Shown: piece by piece, positions 55,215 through 63,514 of the stretch
Numbering within the stretch: position 1 is the stretch's first letter
How the letters are laid out: each line of letters opens with the position of its first letter
Program-made: the position numbers and the translations under genes
From: Streptomyces sp. NBC_01428
Lineage (GTDB): Bacteria > Actinomycetota > Actinomycetes > Streptomycetales > Streptomycetaceae
DNA length: 64,000 nucleotides
Direction: 5' to 3'
Assembly: GCF_036231965.1 (NCBI RefSeq)
Contig: NZ_CP109499.1
Coordinates: forward strand, 7,812,001 to 7,876,000
Notes under the pieces: generated by a model
Told to the model about the DNA's origin: nothing
What the model saw: only the letters and a program-made list of their open reading frames with translations
The model's database searches: none

Positions 55215-55265
55215 GCGATCTGTCCCGTCCGGTGGGTGCGCGGTCCGCGGCTCGGACCGGCCTCC

Positions 55266-55946
55266 TCAGTCGCTCCGCCGGCAGCAGAGGAAGACCTGCT
55301 CCTCCGGCGGGACGTCGGCCACCGAGGGGGCGTACGTGTACGAGGTCTCGTCGACGATCTCGAAACCGGCCGCCTCGACGACCTTGTGCAGGTCCTCCCG
55401 CAGATAGCCGGACACCCTGATCGTGTTCCCCAGGAACGGGATGGCGAAGTTGTCCACGTCGGCCTCGACCATCGACAGGGCGAACAGGCCCCCGGGGACG
55501 AGCAGATGACGGATCGTCCGCAGCGCGAGAGGAATCTCGGCGCGGGGCAGCATCAGCAGCGAGAAGAAGGCGGCGACCGCGTCGAAGCGGCCGAGGTCGC
55601 GGGGGCCGCCCGGCCGCAGGTCCGCGATGTCGGCCTGGTGGAACGTGCCCTCGGGGACGGACTCGCCGGCGAGCTTCACCATGCCGGGCGACAGGTCGAT
55701 GCCCGTGACCTCCAGGCCGGCGTCCGCCAGCTGGCGCGCGGTCGGTACCCCCGTTCCGCACCCCAGGTCCAGCACGCGCGACCCGGCGGCGAGCGACTCG
55801 ACCAGCCAGGTGCCGGCCGCGACCTGGCCCTCCTTGTGCGGGAAGGCCTCGTCGTAGCGGTCGCCGATGGAGTCGAAGGCGTTCGCCTGACCGGTGCGAT
55901 CGAGCCGCATGCTCTCGTAATCAGTCCCGTGATTGCTGTTGATCAC
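55266..55946 (-). CDS. Class I SAM-dependent methyltransferase
   Basis: A 226-residue methyltransferase: the SAM motif VLDLGCGTGVPTARQL is near 60, GIDLSPGMVKLA follows, and FFSLLMLPRAEIPLALRTIRHLLVPGG is a Methyltransf_25/11 pattern. The start GTG 55946 is seven bases after GGAAGG; the earlier TTG 55961 is less likely. It is downstream of an AT-richer control region shared with the divergent NAD kinase gene. The acceptor substrate is unknown. Confidence 0.87.
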   Translation of the reverse strand: MINSNHGTDYESMRLDRTGQANAFDSIGDRYDEAFPHKEGQVAAGTWLVESLAAGSRVLDLGCGTGVPTARQLADAGLEVTGIDLSPGMVKLAGESVPEGTFHQADIADLRPGGPRDLGRFDAVAAFFSLLMLPRAEIPLALRTIRHLLVPGGLFALSMVEADVDNFAIPFLGNTIRVSGYLREDLHKVVEAAGFEIVDETSYTYAPSVADVPPEEQVFLCCRRSD

Positions 55947-56268
55947 GAAAGTACCTTCCAAGGGGTCGATCGAGTGATTGCGCTATCCGACCGAAAATGG
56001 CCGTGACGAGATCTCCGAGCCGAAACAGTCGCTCAGGAGACGTCAATTCGGAACGATAGTCGTTCAATGTTCGGTCGGATGCCAGAGTGGCTGAAGTTGA
56101 CTCACGGTCAACGAAGTTGAGGGCCGAGCGCACGGTCAGCCGCGTCTCCACTCGTCTTCGGGTGCCGCATTCCGTCCCGGGCCCCGGAATCCCCCGAGCG
56201 CCGCCTCCCCGTACCGGAATGCGTAATTCGTGGAAGGATCGTGTTCAGTCCCGGACCCGGAGGTTGTC
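55947..56268. promoter_or_regulatory. Divergent control region with two perfect dyads
   Basis: The 322-base space between the methyltransferase and NAD kinase genes is less GC-rich than its surroundings. It contains GAACGATAGTCGTTC (56051-56065; 6-base arms, 3-base centre) and GTTGAC-TCACG-GTCAAC (56096-56112; 6-base arms, 5-base centre), and a 9-base inverted pair CCGACCGAA / TTCGGTCGG at 55987-55995 and 56070-56078. No gene is supported here. The dyads are operator candidates for an unlinked regulator. Confidence 0.45.
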
Positions 56269-57333
56269 GTGGCCGTACGCCGTGTCGGACTGGTCGTCCA
56301 CCAGGGACGGACGGAGGCCGACGACGCCGCCCGCGCCGTGCACGACTGGTGCGCGGCGCGCGGCATCCGGTGCACCGAGATCGACGTGTGGGCCAAGGAC
56401 CACCAGCGCCGAGGCGGCCGGGCGGAGGCCGAAGCGGCCGGAAACCCGGACCTCGTCGTCACGCTCGGCGGCGACGGCACCTTCCTCCGTGGCGCCCGCA
56501 TCGCCCTCAAGAGCGACGCCAGTGTGCTGGGCGTCGACCTCGGCAAGGTCGGCTTCCTCACCGAGGTGCCCGCGGCCGAGGTGACCGAGGCGCTCGACTC
56601 CGTCCACGACGGCCACGCGGTGGTCGAGGAGCGCATGACCCTCACCATGCGCGCGTCCCGGGCCCTGGAGATCCCCGCGGGCATGGAGGCCCTGCTCCAC
56701 TACGGGCGTGGCCCCGCGCTGCCGCCGCCCCTGGTCCGGCCCGAGACGACCGAGGGGGACGGCTGGGGGGTCGCCCTGGACGTCATGGCCCTGAACGACG
56801 TCGTCCTCGAGAAGCTGGCCCGGGACCGCCAGGTCAGCGTCGGCGTCTACATCGCCGGACGGCGACTGGCCTCCTACTCCGCGGACGCCTTCGCCGTCGC
56901 CACGCCCACCGGATCGACGGCGTACAGCTTCGCCGCCGGCGGTCCCGTGCTCTCCCCGCACATGGACGCGGTGGTGTTCACGCCGATCGCCCCCCACATG
57001 ACCTTCAACCGCAGCGTGGTGGCCGCGCCGGACGAGCCCGTCGCCCTGCGGGTGCTGCCCCACTCGGGTCAGGCCGCCGTCAGCATCGACGGCCAACTGC
57101 GCGGCGTCGTCGATCCGGGCGACTGGATCGGGGTCTTCCGGGCCCCGCAGCGGGTCCGCCTCATCCGGCTGCGACCGACCGACTTCTACGGCCGGCTGCG
57201 GGAGCGGTTCCGGCTGACCGACGCGCCGGCCACCGCCGCCGACGCGGAAGCCGCTCCGTTCTTCCGCCCCGACAGCCCCATCCCGCCGGACCTCGCCGGG
57301 CTGCGCCTGCCGCCGCCCTCGGCGGCGCGCTGA
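56269..57333 (+). CDS. NAD kinase paralogue
   Basis: A 354-residue member of the NAD kinase family that phosphorylates NAD to NADP. The GGDGT motif (67-71), TPTGSTAYSFAAGGP and RLRPTDFYGRLRERF match, but compared with typical kinases there is an acidic or variable insert at about 140-175 and an extra C-terminal tail. GTG 56269 is preceded by GGAGG at five bases, which sets the start against the longer frame from 56230. Streptomycetes often hold several NAD kinase copies; this may be a secondary one. A hairpin follows at 57348. Confidence 0.9.
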   Translation: MAVRRVGLVVHQGRTEADDAARAVHDWCAARGIRCTEIDVWAKDHQRRGGRAEAEAAGNPDLVVTLGGDGTFLRGARIALKSDASVLGVDLGKVGFLTEVPAAEVTEALDSVHDGHAVVEERMTLTMRASRALEIPAGMEALLHYGRGPALPPPLVRPETTEGDGWGVALDVMALNDVVLEKLARDRQVSVGVYIAGRRLASYSADAFAVATPTGSTAYSFAAGGPVLSPHMDAVVFTPIAPHMTFNRSVVAAPDEPVALRVLPHSGQAAVSIDGQLRGVVDPGDWIGVFRAPQRVRLIRLRPTDFYGRLRERFRLTDAPATAADAEAAPFFRPDSPIPPDLAGLRLPPPSAAR

Positions 57334-57347
57334 CGGAAGCCGCGCAC

Positions 57348-57366
57348 CACCGGGCCCGGCCCGGTG
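57348..57366 (+). terminator. Short GC hairpin after the NAD kinase gene
   Basis: CACCGGG-cccgg-CCCGGTG, a 7-base-pair stem with 5-base loop, 15 bases after the stop. Confidence 0.55.
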
Positions 57367-57490
57367 ATCGCCCCGCGCACGGCGGGCCGGGCGCCATCGA
57401 TTGCGAACTTTCCGCATCCGGCTGTCGATCCGGCCCCCTCCCGTTCGACGCCCGGGTGAGAGCGGAGAACGACGACCTCGGGAGCACGCC

Positions 57491-58120
57491 ATGGCGAAGC
57501 TGCGCGTACACGACATCACCGTCTCGCTGGACGGCTACGCCGCCGGTCCCCACCAGCGGCTGGAGCACCCGCTCGGCGAGGGCTTCGACGGGATGCACGA
57601 TTGGATGTTCGCCGCGCTGCGCGATCTGGCGGACGGCAAGGGCGGCGTCGACGTCGAGTACGTGGCACGCGGCGAGGAGAACATCGGCGCGACGATCATG
57701 GGCCGCAACATGTTCGGGCCCCGGCGCGGACCCTGGGAGGACGAGTCCTGGACGGGCTGGTGGGGGGCCGACCCGCCCTTCCACCACGACGTGTTCGTGC
57801 ACACGCACCACCTGCGGCCCTCCGTCACGATGGAGGGCGGGACGACCTTCCACTTCACCGACGAGCCCGTCGAGACGGTCCTCGCCCGCGCCGTCGAGGC
57901 GGCGGCGGGCAAGGACGTCCGGATCGGCGGCGGCCCGTCCACCGTCCAGCAGTACCTGCGCGCCGGTCTCGTCGACGAGATGCACCTCGCCGTCCTCCCG
58001 CGGCTGCTGGGTCGCGGCGAGCGCCTGTTCGACAACCTCGGCGACGGGATCGACGGCTACCGGGTCGCCGAACTCGTCGGTTCGCCCACCGCCACCCACG
58101 CCGTGCTCGTCCGCCGCTGA
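57491..58120 (+). CDS. Dihydrofolate reductase-family (RibD C-terminal) protein
   Basis: A 209-residue RibD_C-type protein. The opening KLRVHDITVSLDGYAAGPHQR, the TIMGRNMFGP stretch, and the GGGPSTVQQYLRAGLVDEMHLAVLPRLLGRGERLF block are typical of actinobacterial members. These proteins resemble the reductase domain of riboflavin biosynthesis, but most stand-alone copies have unknown substrates. ATG 57491 follows GGGAG. It is 157 bases after the NAD kinase, with a hairpin between, so it is probably a separate unit. Confidence 0.9.
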   Translation: MAKLRVHDITVSLDGYAAGPHQRLEHPLGEGFDGMHDWMFAALRDLADGKGGVDVEYVARGEENIGATIMGRNMFGPRRGPWEDESWTGWWGADPPFHHDVFVHTHHLRPSVTMEGGTTFHFTDEPVETVLARAVEAAAGKDVRIGGGPSTVQQYLRAGLVDEMHLAVLPRLLGRGERLFDNLGDGIDGYRVAELVGSPTATHAVLVRR

Positions 58121-58465
58121 CCCGTCCAGCGGGCGGACGTGCCGGCCCTGGCCCGACGGGGAGGCGGGGCGGACCCGGCGGACGCACATCCTGCGGGCGC
58201 CGACCGGTAGACGGCGCCGACCGTGCGCGCATGGACCGACAGCGGGCGCCGCCCGTGCGTGTGCCGGTCCCGGCCGGCGCCCGTCAGGCGGGCACCGACT
58301 CTGCGCGAGTGCCGACGGACAAGGGCTGGAAGATCCCCTCGCGGCGACCTCGGAGGGGCCGCCGTCCCAGGACCGTGCGCCGTCGGACGGGCCGCCTGCT
58401 CAGGGCCGCGTGCCGTCGGACGGGCCGCCTGCTCAGGACCGTGCGCCGTCGGACGGCCCGCCCGC
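58121..58465. other. Gene-free stretch with tandem repeats
   Basis: About 345 bases with no supported gene. The right part is the 33-bp tandem repeat described at 58368-58466, and the left part contains copies of GGCGCCGACCG-like words near 58197 and 58213. The open plus-strand frame across this area reads a repeated 11-residue unit and is probably a by-product of the repeat length being a multiple of three. Confidence 0.5.
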
Positions 58466-58466
58466 T
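58368..58466. repeat. 33-bp tandem repeat
   Basis: Three 33-bp copies, at 58368-58400, 58401-58433 and 58434-58466, each containing the word CGTCGGACGG followed by a C/G-rich tail, and a partial fourth copy from 58467. The third copy touches the stop codon of the HAD gene and the fourth lies in its last codons. The copies are nearly identical, so expansion is recent. Confidence 0.85.
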
Positions 58467-59161
58467 CAGGACCGTGCGACCTCGGCCGCGAGCCAGTCGT
58501 ACGCGGCGCGTGCCGTGAACGCGCTCTGGCCGCCCCGGAAGAGGAGGTCGGCCTCGGCGAAGGCGGGGTCGCCGGCCTGCGCGGCGACGTAGGGAACGGC
58601 GACGCAGCGCATGCCGGCCGCGCGTGCCGCGGTCGCCCCCGGTGCGGCGTCCTCCAGGACCACGCAGCCGGACGGATCGGCGCCGAGCCGGCGTGCCGCC
58701 TCCAGGAAGACGTCGGGGGCGGGCTTGCCGTGCGCGACCTCGTCGGCCGAGACGGCGGTCGTCACGAGAGCGGCCAGCCCCGTCCCGGTGAGGATCGCCG
58801 CGATCGCCTCGGGAGAGGAACCCGAGGCCACGGCCATCGGGACGCCCTCGGCGGCCAGCAGTTCCACGAACCCGCGCATCTCTGGATAGACGTGTGTGGA
58901 GGCGCGGGCCAGCTCCAGATAGCGGCGGTTCTTCTCGGCCAGCAGGTCGTCGAGCGGTGCCGTCAGTCCGTAGCGCTCCCTCCAGAGCGCCAGGGTCTCC
59001 CGGGTGCTGACACCGACGTACCGCTCGTGGTCGGCCCAGGTGAAGTCCGTGACCCCCTGCCCGGCGAGGGTCTGACGTCCGGCTTCGAAGTAGTTCGGTT
59101 CGCTGTCCACGAGCGTTCCGTCGAGATCGAAGATGACCGAGATCCTGCCGAGAGCGCTCAT
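58466..59161 (-). CDS. HAD-family phosphatase (beta-phosphoglucomutase-like)
   Basis: A 231-residue haloacid-dehalogenase hydrolase. Motif I DLDGT is at 12-16, motif II VASGSS near 112, the lysine of motif III in GKPAPDVFL near 147, and motif IV VVLEDAAPG. The helical cap after DLDGT fits the phosphoglucomutase/PGP-like subclass. Substrate is probably a sugar phosphate or other phosphoester; it cannot be determined. Its 3' end runs into the 33-bp repeat, so its last codons are repeat-derived. It is 50 bases upstream of no co-directional partner except a spacing to the Lrp gene. Confidence 0.9.
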   Translation of the reverse strand: MSALGRISVIFDLDGTLVDSEPNYFEAGRQTLAGQGVTDFTWADHERYVGVSTRETLALWRERYGLTAPLDDLLAEKNRRYLELARASTHVYPEMRGFVELLAAEGVPMAVASGSSPEAIAAILTGTGLAALVTTAVSADEVAHGKPAPDVFLEAARRLGADPSGCVVLEDAAPGATAARAAGMRCVAVPYVAAQAGDPAFAEADLLFRGGQSAFTARAAYDWLAAEVARS

Positions 59162-59211
59162 GCGGTCCAGGATGCCAACCGCCTCCCGGCCGTCGTGGCC
59201 CCCCTCACGCC

Positions 59212-59688
59212 TCAGCCCTCGGCTTCCCGCCCGATCGACTCGACCAGCGGCAGCAGCCGGTGCGGGACGCGCTCGCGCAGCGTCACCTCGGTACGGGTGC
59301 GCACCACGCCGGGCAGGCTGATCAGGGACTGGATCACGTCCTCCAGGTGGGCGTTGTCGCGGGCGGCGACGCGGGTGATCAGATCACCGCCACCGGTGAT
59401 CGAGAACGCCTCGATGATCTCCGGCACGGTGGCGAGGGCGTCACCCACGTCGTCGAGATGGCCCTGCGTGACTTCGATGTGCACGAAGGCGAGCACCGGG
59501 TGCCCGAGGGCCGCGGGGGAGAGCGCCGGTGCGGTCCCGGTGATCACTCCGTCCCGCTCCAGCCGGTCCAGGCGGGCCTGGAGCGTGCCGCGGGCGACGC
59601 CGAGGATGCGGGCGTACTCGCGCACGCTGGTGCGTGGCTGCTCCAGCAGCAGGCGCAGGATGCGGGTGTCCAGCTTGTCCACGGCCAT
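59212..59688 (-). CDS. Lrp/AsnC-family transcriptional regulator
   Basis: A 158-residue Lrp/AsnC regulator: N-terminal helix-turn-helix (LDTRILRLLLEQPRTSVREYARIL, GTLQARLDRLERDGVIT) and a C-terminal RAM ligand-binding domain (GHPVLAFVHIEVTQGHLDDV, EAFSITGGGDLITRV). It should respond to an amino acid or related metabolite. ATG 59688 opens MAVDKLDTRI; the further-upstream ATG is unlikely. It is divergent from the FUSC gene, so it may control that gene or the HAD phosphatase downstream. Confidence 0.92.
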   Translation of the reverse strand: MAVDKLDTRILRLLLEQPRTSVREYARILGVARGTLQARLDRLERDGVITGTAPALSPAALGHPVLAFVHIEVTQGHLDDVGDALATVPEIIEAFSITGGGDLITRVAARDNAHLEDVIQSLISLPGVVRTRTEVTLRERVPHRLLPLVESIGREAEG

Positions 59689-59900
59689 GGTCCGTTGGCC
59701 TCTCTGTGGCCGACAACGATCGTGCGCCACTGTACCAATGGTCCAGTCATGGGCGAGCCGGTTGAGCCAGGCGCACGCTCCTGCTTACCTTGTGCGTATT
59801 CATGGCGCTGCGCAGCGCCGGACGGCAAGGTCGCCGTACCGGACCCGCGGCGCCTTTCGTATGCGCGGACGTGCCTGTCGAACCGGTGCGGAAGGGCGAA

Positions 59901-61418
59901 GTGGGGGGCGGGCGGCCGACGGTGAAGAAGATGTTCATGGCTCCGGATCCGGGACTGTTCCGGCTGCGGGTCTCGCTCCGGGCGGTCCTCGGGATCGGCC
60001 TGGCGGTGACCCTGTGCGAGCTGGCCGGGCTCTCGCTCCCCGCGTCCGTCACCGGCGGACTCGCGGCGCTCCTCGCCCTGTTCACCGTCGGTGACCCGAC
60101 GGTCCGCGGGCAGGCCGGCACGACCGCTCTGCTCCCGGTCGTCGGCCTGCCGGTCCTGGCGCTCGCCACCGCGCTGCAGGGCACGCCGACGCTGCGCGAC
60201 GCGAGCTGGCTCGCCGTCGTCTTCGCCGGGGTCCACGCCCGCCGCTGGGGACCGCGCGGACACGCGCTCGGCATCTTCGCGTTCATGATGTTCTTCGCCA
60301 CGCAGTTCCTGCACGCCGTCCCGGGCCAGCTCCCGCAGCTGTACGCGGCCGTCGCGCTGTCGCTCGCGGCGTCCTCGGCGGTGCGCTTCGGCGCCTGGTG
60401 CGTGGAGCGGCGCACCCCCCTGCCCGCGGCGCCGGTACCGCTGGACGGACGCGGCCTCGCCCGCCCCGCCACCCGTCAGGCCTTCCAGGCGACGGCGGCC
60501 TGCGCCTTCGCGCTCGTCGCCGGTCAGTTGCTCTCGCACGACCGCTGGTACTGGGCCGTCGGCACCGCCTGGTGGATCTTCGTGAACACGGCCTCGCGCG
60601 GCGAGACCCTGGTCCGCGGCTTCCGGCGGGTCGTCGGCACGGTCGCCGGGATCGGGGCGGGGCTCCTGGTCGCCGTACCGCTGCACGGCGCGCCGGCGCC
60701 CACCGCCGCGCTCGTCGCCGTGTGCGTCTTCGGGATCTTCTACACGGCGGCTCTCTCGTACAGCTGGATGATGTTCTTCGTCACCGTCATGGCCGGTCTG
60801 CTGTACGGACTGCTCGGTGTGCTGCACCCGGGTCTGCTCGGGCTCCGGTTCGCCGAGACCGCCGTCGGCGCGCTCGGCGCGGCCCTCGCGGTGGCCTTCG
60901 TCCTGCCGATCACGACCCATGCCGTGACCGACCGGTGGATCGAGCGGGCCCTGCACGCCGTGCACGGGTGCACCGCGGCGGCGGCCCGGCGCCTCGCGGG
61001 CGACGCCCAGGCGGACCCCGCGCCGCGTGCGGGGGAGCTCGAAGCACTCCTGGGGCGCGTACGGCTGTCCCTCGCGCCCCTCGTTCACCCGCTCAACCCC
61101 ATGCGCGAACGCCGGGCACGAGCCCGTGCGGTCCTCGCCCTGCTCGACGACTGCGCCCGCGAGGTACGCGGTCTCGCCGCCGTCGCCGCCGATCCGGACG
61201 CCTCCCACGACGCCCGCCTCACGGCGGCCTGCCGACGGGTCGAGACCGCGATGGAAGCCCTGGTCGGCGCCGTGCCGGGCGGCGCGCTGGACGCTCACCA
61301 CGGCGCTACCGGACACCATCCCGGGGCCGAGCAGGCGCTCGCCCATCTCCATGGCCTGGAGCGGGCACTCGTCGACCTGGCGACGCCGTTGCGCGGCTCC
61401 CGGCTCGTCGGCGCCTGA
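59901..61418 (+). CDS. FUSC-family multi-pass membrane protein
   Basis: A membrane protein of about 505 residues of the FUSC (fusaric-acid-resistance-like/aromatic acid exporter) type. It has two clusters of membrane segments (about 20-165 and 205-330, each with four to five helices) and a long cytoplasmic helical C-terminus. Opening GTG 59901 is preceded by GGAAGG at five bases; GTG 59922 and ATG 59937 are in frame alternatives. The family exports aromatic acids or drugs, but substrates are unproven here. It diverges from an Lrp regulator, and is followed after 193 bases by the nitric oxide synthase gene. Confidence 0.85.
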   Translation: MGGGRPTVKKMFMAPDPGLFRLRVSLRAVLGIGLAVTLCELAGLSLPASVTGGLAALLALFTVGDPTVRGQAGTTALLPVVGLPVLALATALQGTPTLRDASWLAVVFAGVHARRWGPRGHALGIFAFMMFFATQFLHAVPGQLPQLYAAVALSLAASSAVRFGAWCVERRTPLPAAPVPLDGRGLARPATRQAFQATAACAFALVAGQLLSHDRWYWAVGTAWWIFVNTASRGETLVRGFRRVVGTVAGIGAGLLVAVPLHGAPAPTAALVAVCVFGIFYTAALSYSWMMFFVTVMAGLLYGLLGVLHPGLLGLRFAETAVGALGAALAVAFVLPITTHAVTDRWIERALHAVHGCTAAAARRLAGDAQADPAPRAGELEALLGRVRLSLAPLVHPLNPMRERRARARAVLALLDDCAREVRGLAAVAADPDASHDARLTAACRRVETAMEALVGAVPGGALDAHHGATGHHPGAEQALAHLHGLERALVDLATPLRGSRLVGA

Positions 61419-61611
61419 CGCCCCCTCGCCCGTCGCCGTCCCGCGTTCTGTCCCGTTTCGGTGGACACCGATGCCCGGAATGGGGCAGATTTACCGGCCA
61501 CGTACAGGGTGGATCAACACTCCCGCCGGGTAACTCCGCGGCCATCGGACGCACGGACACCGCGGGCCGTGCCGGAGTGGCCCCGCGGGCGGATCTCTTG
61601 GGGGCGGCACC

Positions 61612-63291
61612 ATGCGCGACTTCCCGCGCGGGACCAGACACGAAGAGCGCGGCGCGGACGGCCCGATCGACGGGGGCACCGGCGGGGCGGACGGCCGGAG
61701 GGTTACGGACACCGGTGGCGCGGACGGCCCGAGGGGAACGGACGCGGGCACCGGAGGCGCGGCGGCTGCCGGGGACGTCACGGACGGGCTGCCCCCGACC
61801 GGTGGCGGCGAGGGGCCGGGCGGCTGGCTGGAACGCCTCAGATACGCCGACGACCCGGGAGTCCCCGTCGACGCGCCACGGACGGAGGGTGCCTCCGTGT
61901 CGGTCGTCCCGCTGGACGCCCGCCACCCCGGCGCGGCCACCGGCACCCGCACCCTGCACGCGCGGCTCGACGCCGTGGCGCGGCTGCTGACCGGCCCGGG
62001 CGCCGTGCCGCCTCCGCCGCTCCCCGGGCTCCGGGGTCGCCTGGTCCCCGGTGCCCCCGCGCACGACGACCGGAGCTGTCCCGTCGCCGGGGACGGCCGG
62101 ACCGCCCCGGGAGCGCGCACGGGCACGCACCGCGCCGATCCGGCTCCCGGTCCGGCTCCCGTTCCGGAGCGGCCGGACCCCGGCTTCCACGAACTGCTCC
62201 GCGCCGCCGGTGAGTTCGTGGTCCTGCACCACACCGAGGAGCGTCTCGGCGATCCGGCCGGCCGTCTCGCCGCCGTGCGTGCGGAGATCGCGGACACGGG
62301 GACCTACCGGCACACCACGGGCGAACTGGTCTTCGGCGCGCGGGTCGCCTGGCGCAACGCCAACCGCTGCATCGGCCGGCTGTACTGGAACTCGCTGACG
62401 GTGCGCGACCGCAGGGACGTGCGGGACGCACAGGGGGTCGCGGAGGAGTGCGCGGAGCACCTGCGCGAAGCCACCCGTGACGGCCGCATCCGGGCCCTCA
62501 TCACCGTCTTCGCGCCCGACGCGCCGGACCGGCCGGCCCCCAGGATCTGGAACGAACAGCTCGTCCGGTACGCCGGGTACCCGCGTCCCGACGGCGGCGT
62601 GACCGGCGACCCGCGCAACACCGGCCTCACCGACGCCGCCCGCCGGCTCGGCTGGCCCGGCGGCCCCGGCACCCCCTTCGACGTCCTGCCGCTGCTGGTC
62701 CAGGACGCCGGTGCCCGGCCGCGCTGGTTCGAGCTGCCCGAGGACGCGGTCCTCGAAGTCGATCTCACGCACCCGGAGCACGCCTGGTGGCCCTCCCTCG
62801 GCCTGCGCTGGCACGCGGTGCCCGCCCTCTCCGACATGTGCCTGGAGATCGGCGGCATCTGCTACCCCGCCGCGCCGTTCAACGGCTGGTACATGGGCAC
62901 CGAGATCGGCGCCCGCAACCTCGCCGACACCGACCGCTACGACCTGCTGCCCGTCGTCGCCGAACGCCTCGGCCTCGACACCCGTACCGACCGCTCCCTG
63001 TGGAAGGACCGCGCCCTGGTCGAGCTGAACCGTTCCGTCCTGCACTCCTTCGACAGCGCCGGGGTCACGGTCACCGACCACCACACCGAGTCCCGGCGCT
63101 TCCTCACGCACCTGGGCCGCGAGGAACGGAAGGGCCGCCGGGTGGGCGCCGAGTGGTCGTGGATCGTGCCGCCGATCTCCGCCAGTGCCACGCCGGTCTT
63201 CCATCGCACCTATGAGACCGTCGAACGGAACCCGGCCTACGTGCACCACCCGGAGGCACTCGAACGAGCCCGGGGCGCGGGCGACTTGTGA
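61612..63291 (+). CDS. nos: Nitric oxide synthase oxygenase with extended N-terminus
   Basis: A 559-residue heme NOS oxygenase. The catalytic domain starts near 190 and contains the heme-cysteine block VAWRNANRCIGRLYW (heme ligand Cys253), the substrate-arginine site FNGWYMGTEIGARN with Glu431, and the pterin-contact region EWSWIVPPISAS. It converts L-arginine to citrulline and NO using tetrahydropterin and an external reductase. Typical bacterial NOS is about 350-370 residues; here about 190 extra residues precede it, rich in Gly, Thr, Asp and Pro, with one Cys (156). There is no attached reductase. ATG 61612 follows GGGGGCGG. Nearby genes do not resemble a thaxtomin cluster. Confidence 0.93.
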   Translation: MRDFPRGTRHEERGADGPIDGGTGGADGRRVTDTGGADGPRGTDAGTGGAAAAGDVTDGLPPTGGGEGPGGWLERLRYADDPGVPVDAPRTEGASVSVVPLDARHPGAATGTRTLHARLDAVARLLTGPGAVPPPPLPGLRGRLVPGAPAHDDRSCPVAGDGRTAPGARTGTHRADPAPGPAPVPERPDPGFHELLRAAGEFVVLHHTEERLGDPAGRLAAVRAEIADTGTYRHTTGELVFGARVAWRNANRCIGRLYWNSLTVRDRRDVRDAQGVAEECAEHLREATRDGRIRALITVFAPDAPDRPAPRIWNEQLVRYAGYPRPDGGVTGDPRNTGLTDAARRLGWPGGPGTPFDVLPLLVQDAGARPRWFELPEDAVLEVDLTHPEHAWWPSLGLRWHAVPALSDMCLEIGGICYPAAPFNGWYMGTEIGARNLADTDRYDLLPVVAERLGLDTRTDRSLWKDRALVELNRSVLHSFDSAGVTVTDHHTESRRFLTHLGREERKGRRVGAEWSWIVPPISASATPVFHRTYETVERNPAYVHHPEALERARGAGDL

Positions 63292-63514
63292 CGCGGGACG
63301 TCCGAAGCGCCTCGGCCTCCGGGTGCCCGGACACGGCCGGACCACGCGGAGGCGAAGGACACCGCCCCCGCGGAGGCGCGGGCCGACGCGTTCGTGCACG
63401 CGGCCGGCGTGAGGCCTGGCGGCCATCGGTGCCCGTACACCGGCCCTGGTCTAGACCGCAGGACCCCGGCTGCTACCGTCGCCCCCGAGCAGGCGGGACC
63501 GAGAGGGGACAGCT

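Noticed and set aside
58121..58470. CRISPR-like array
   Set aside because: Tandem 33-bp units are contiguous without unique spacers, so it is a simple tandem repeat.
56241..58592. A 783-codon plus-strand frame across NAD kinase, RibD-like gene and repeats
   Set aside because: It is out of frame with both genuine genes and its end consists of repeat-derived text.
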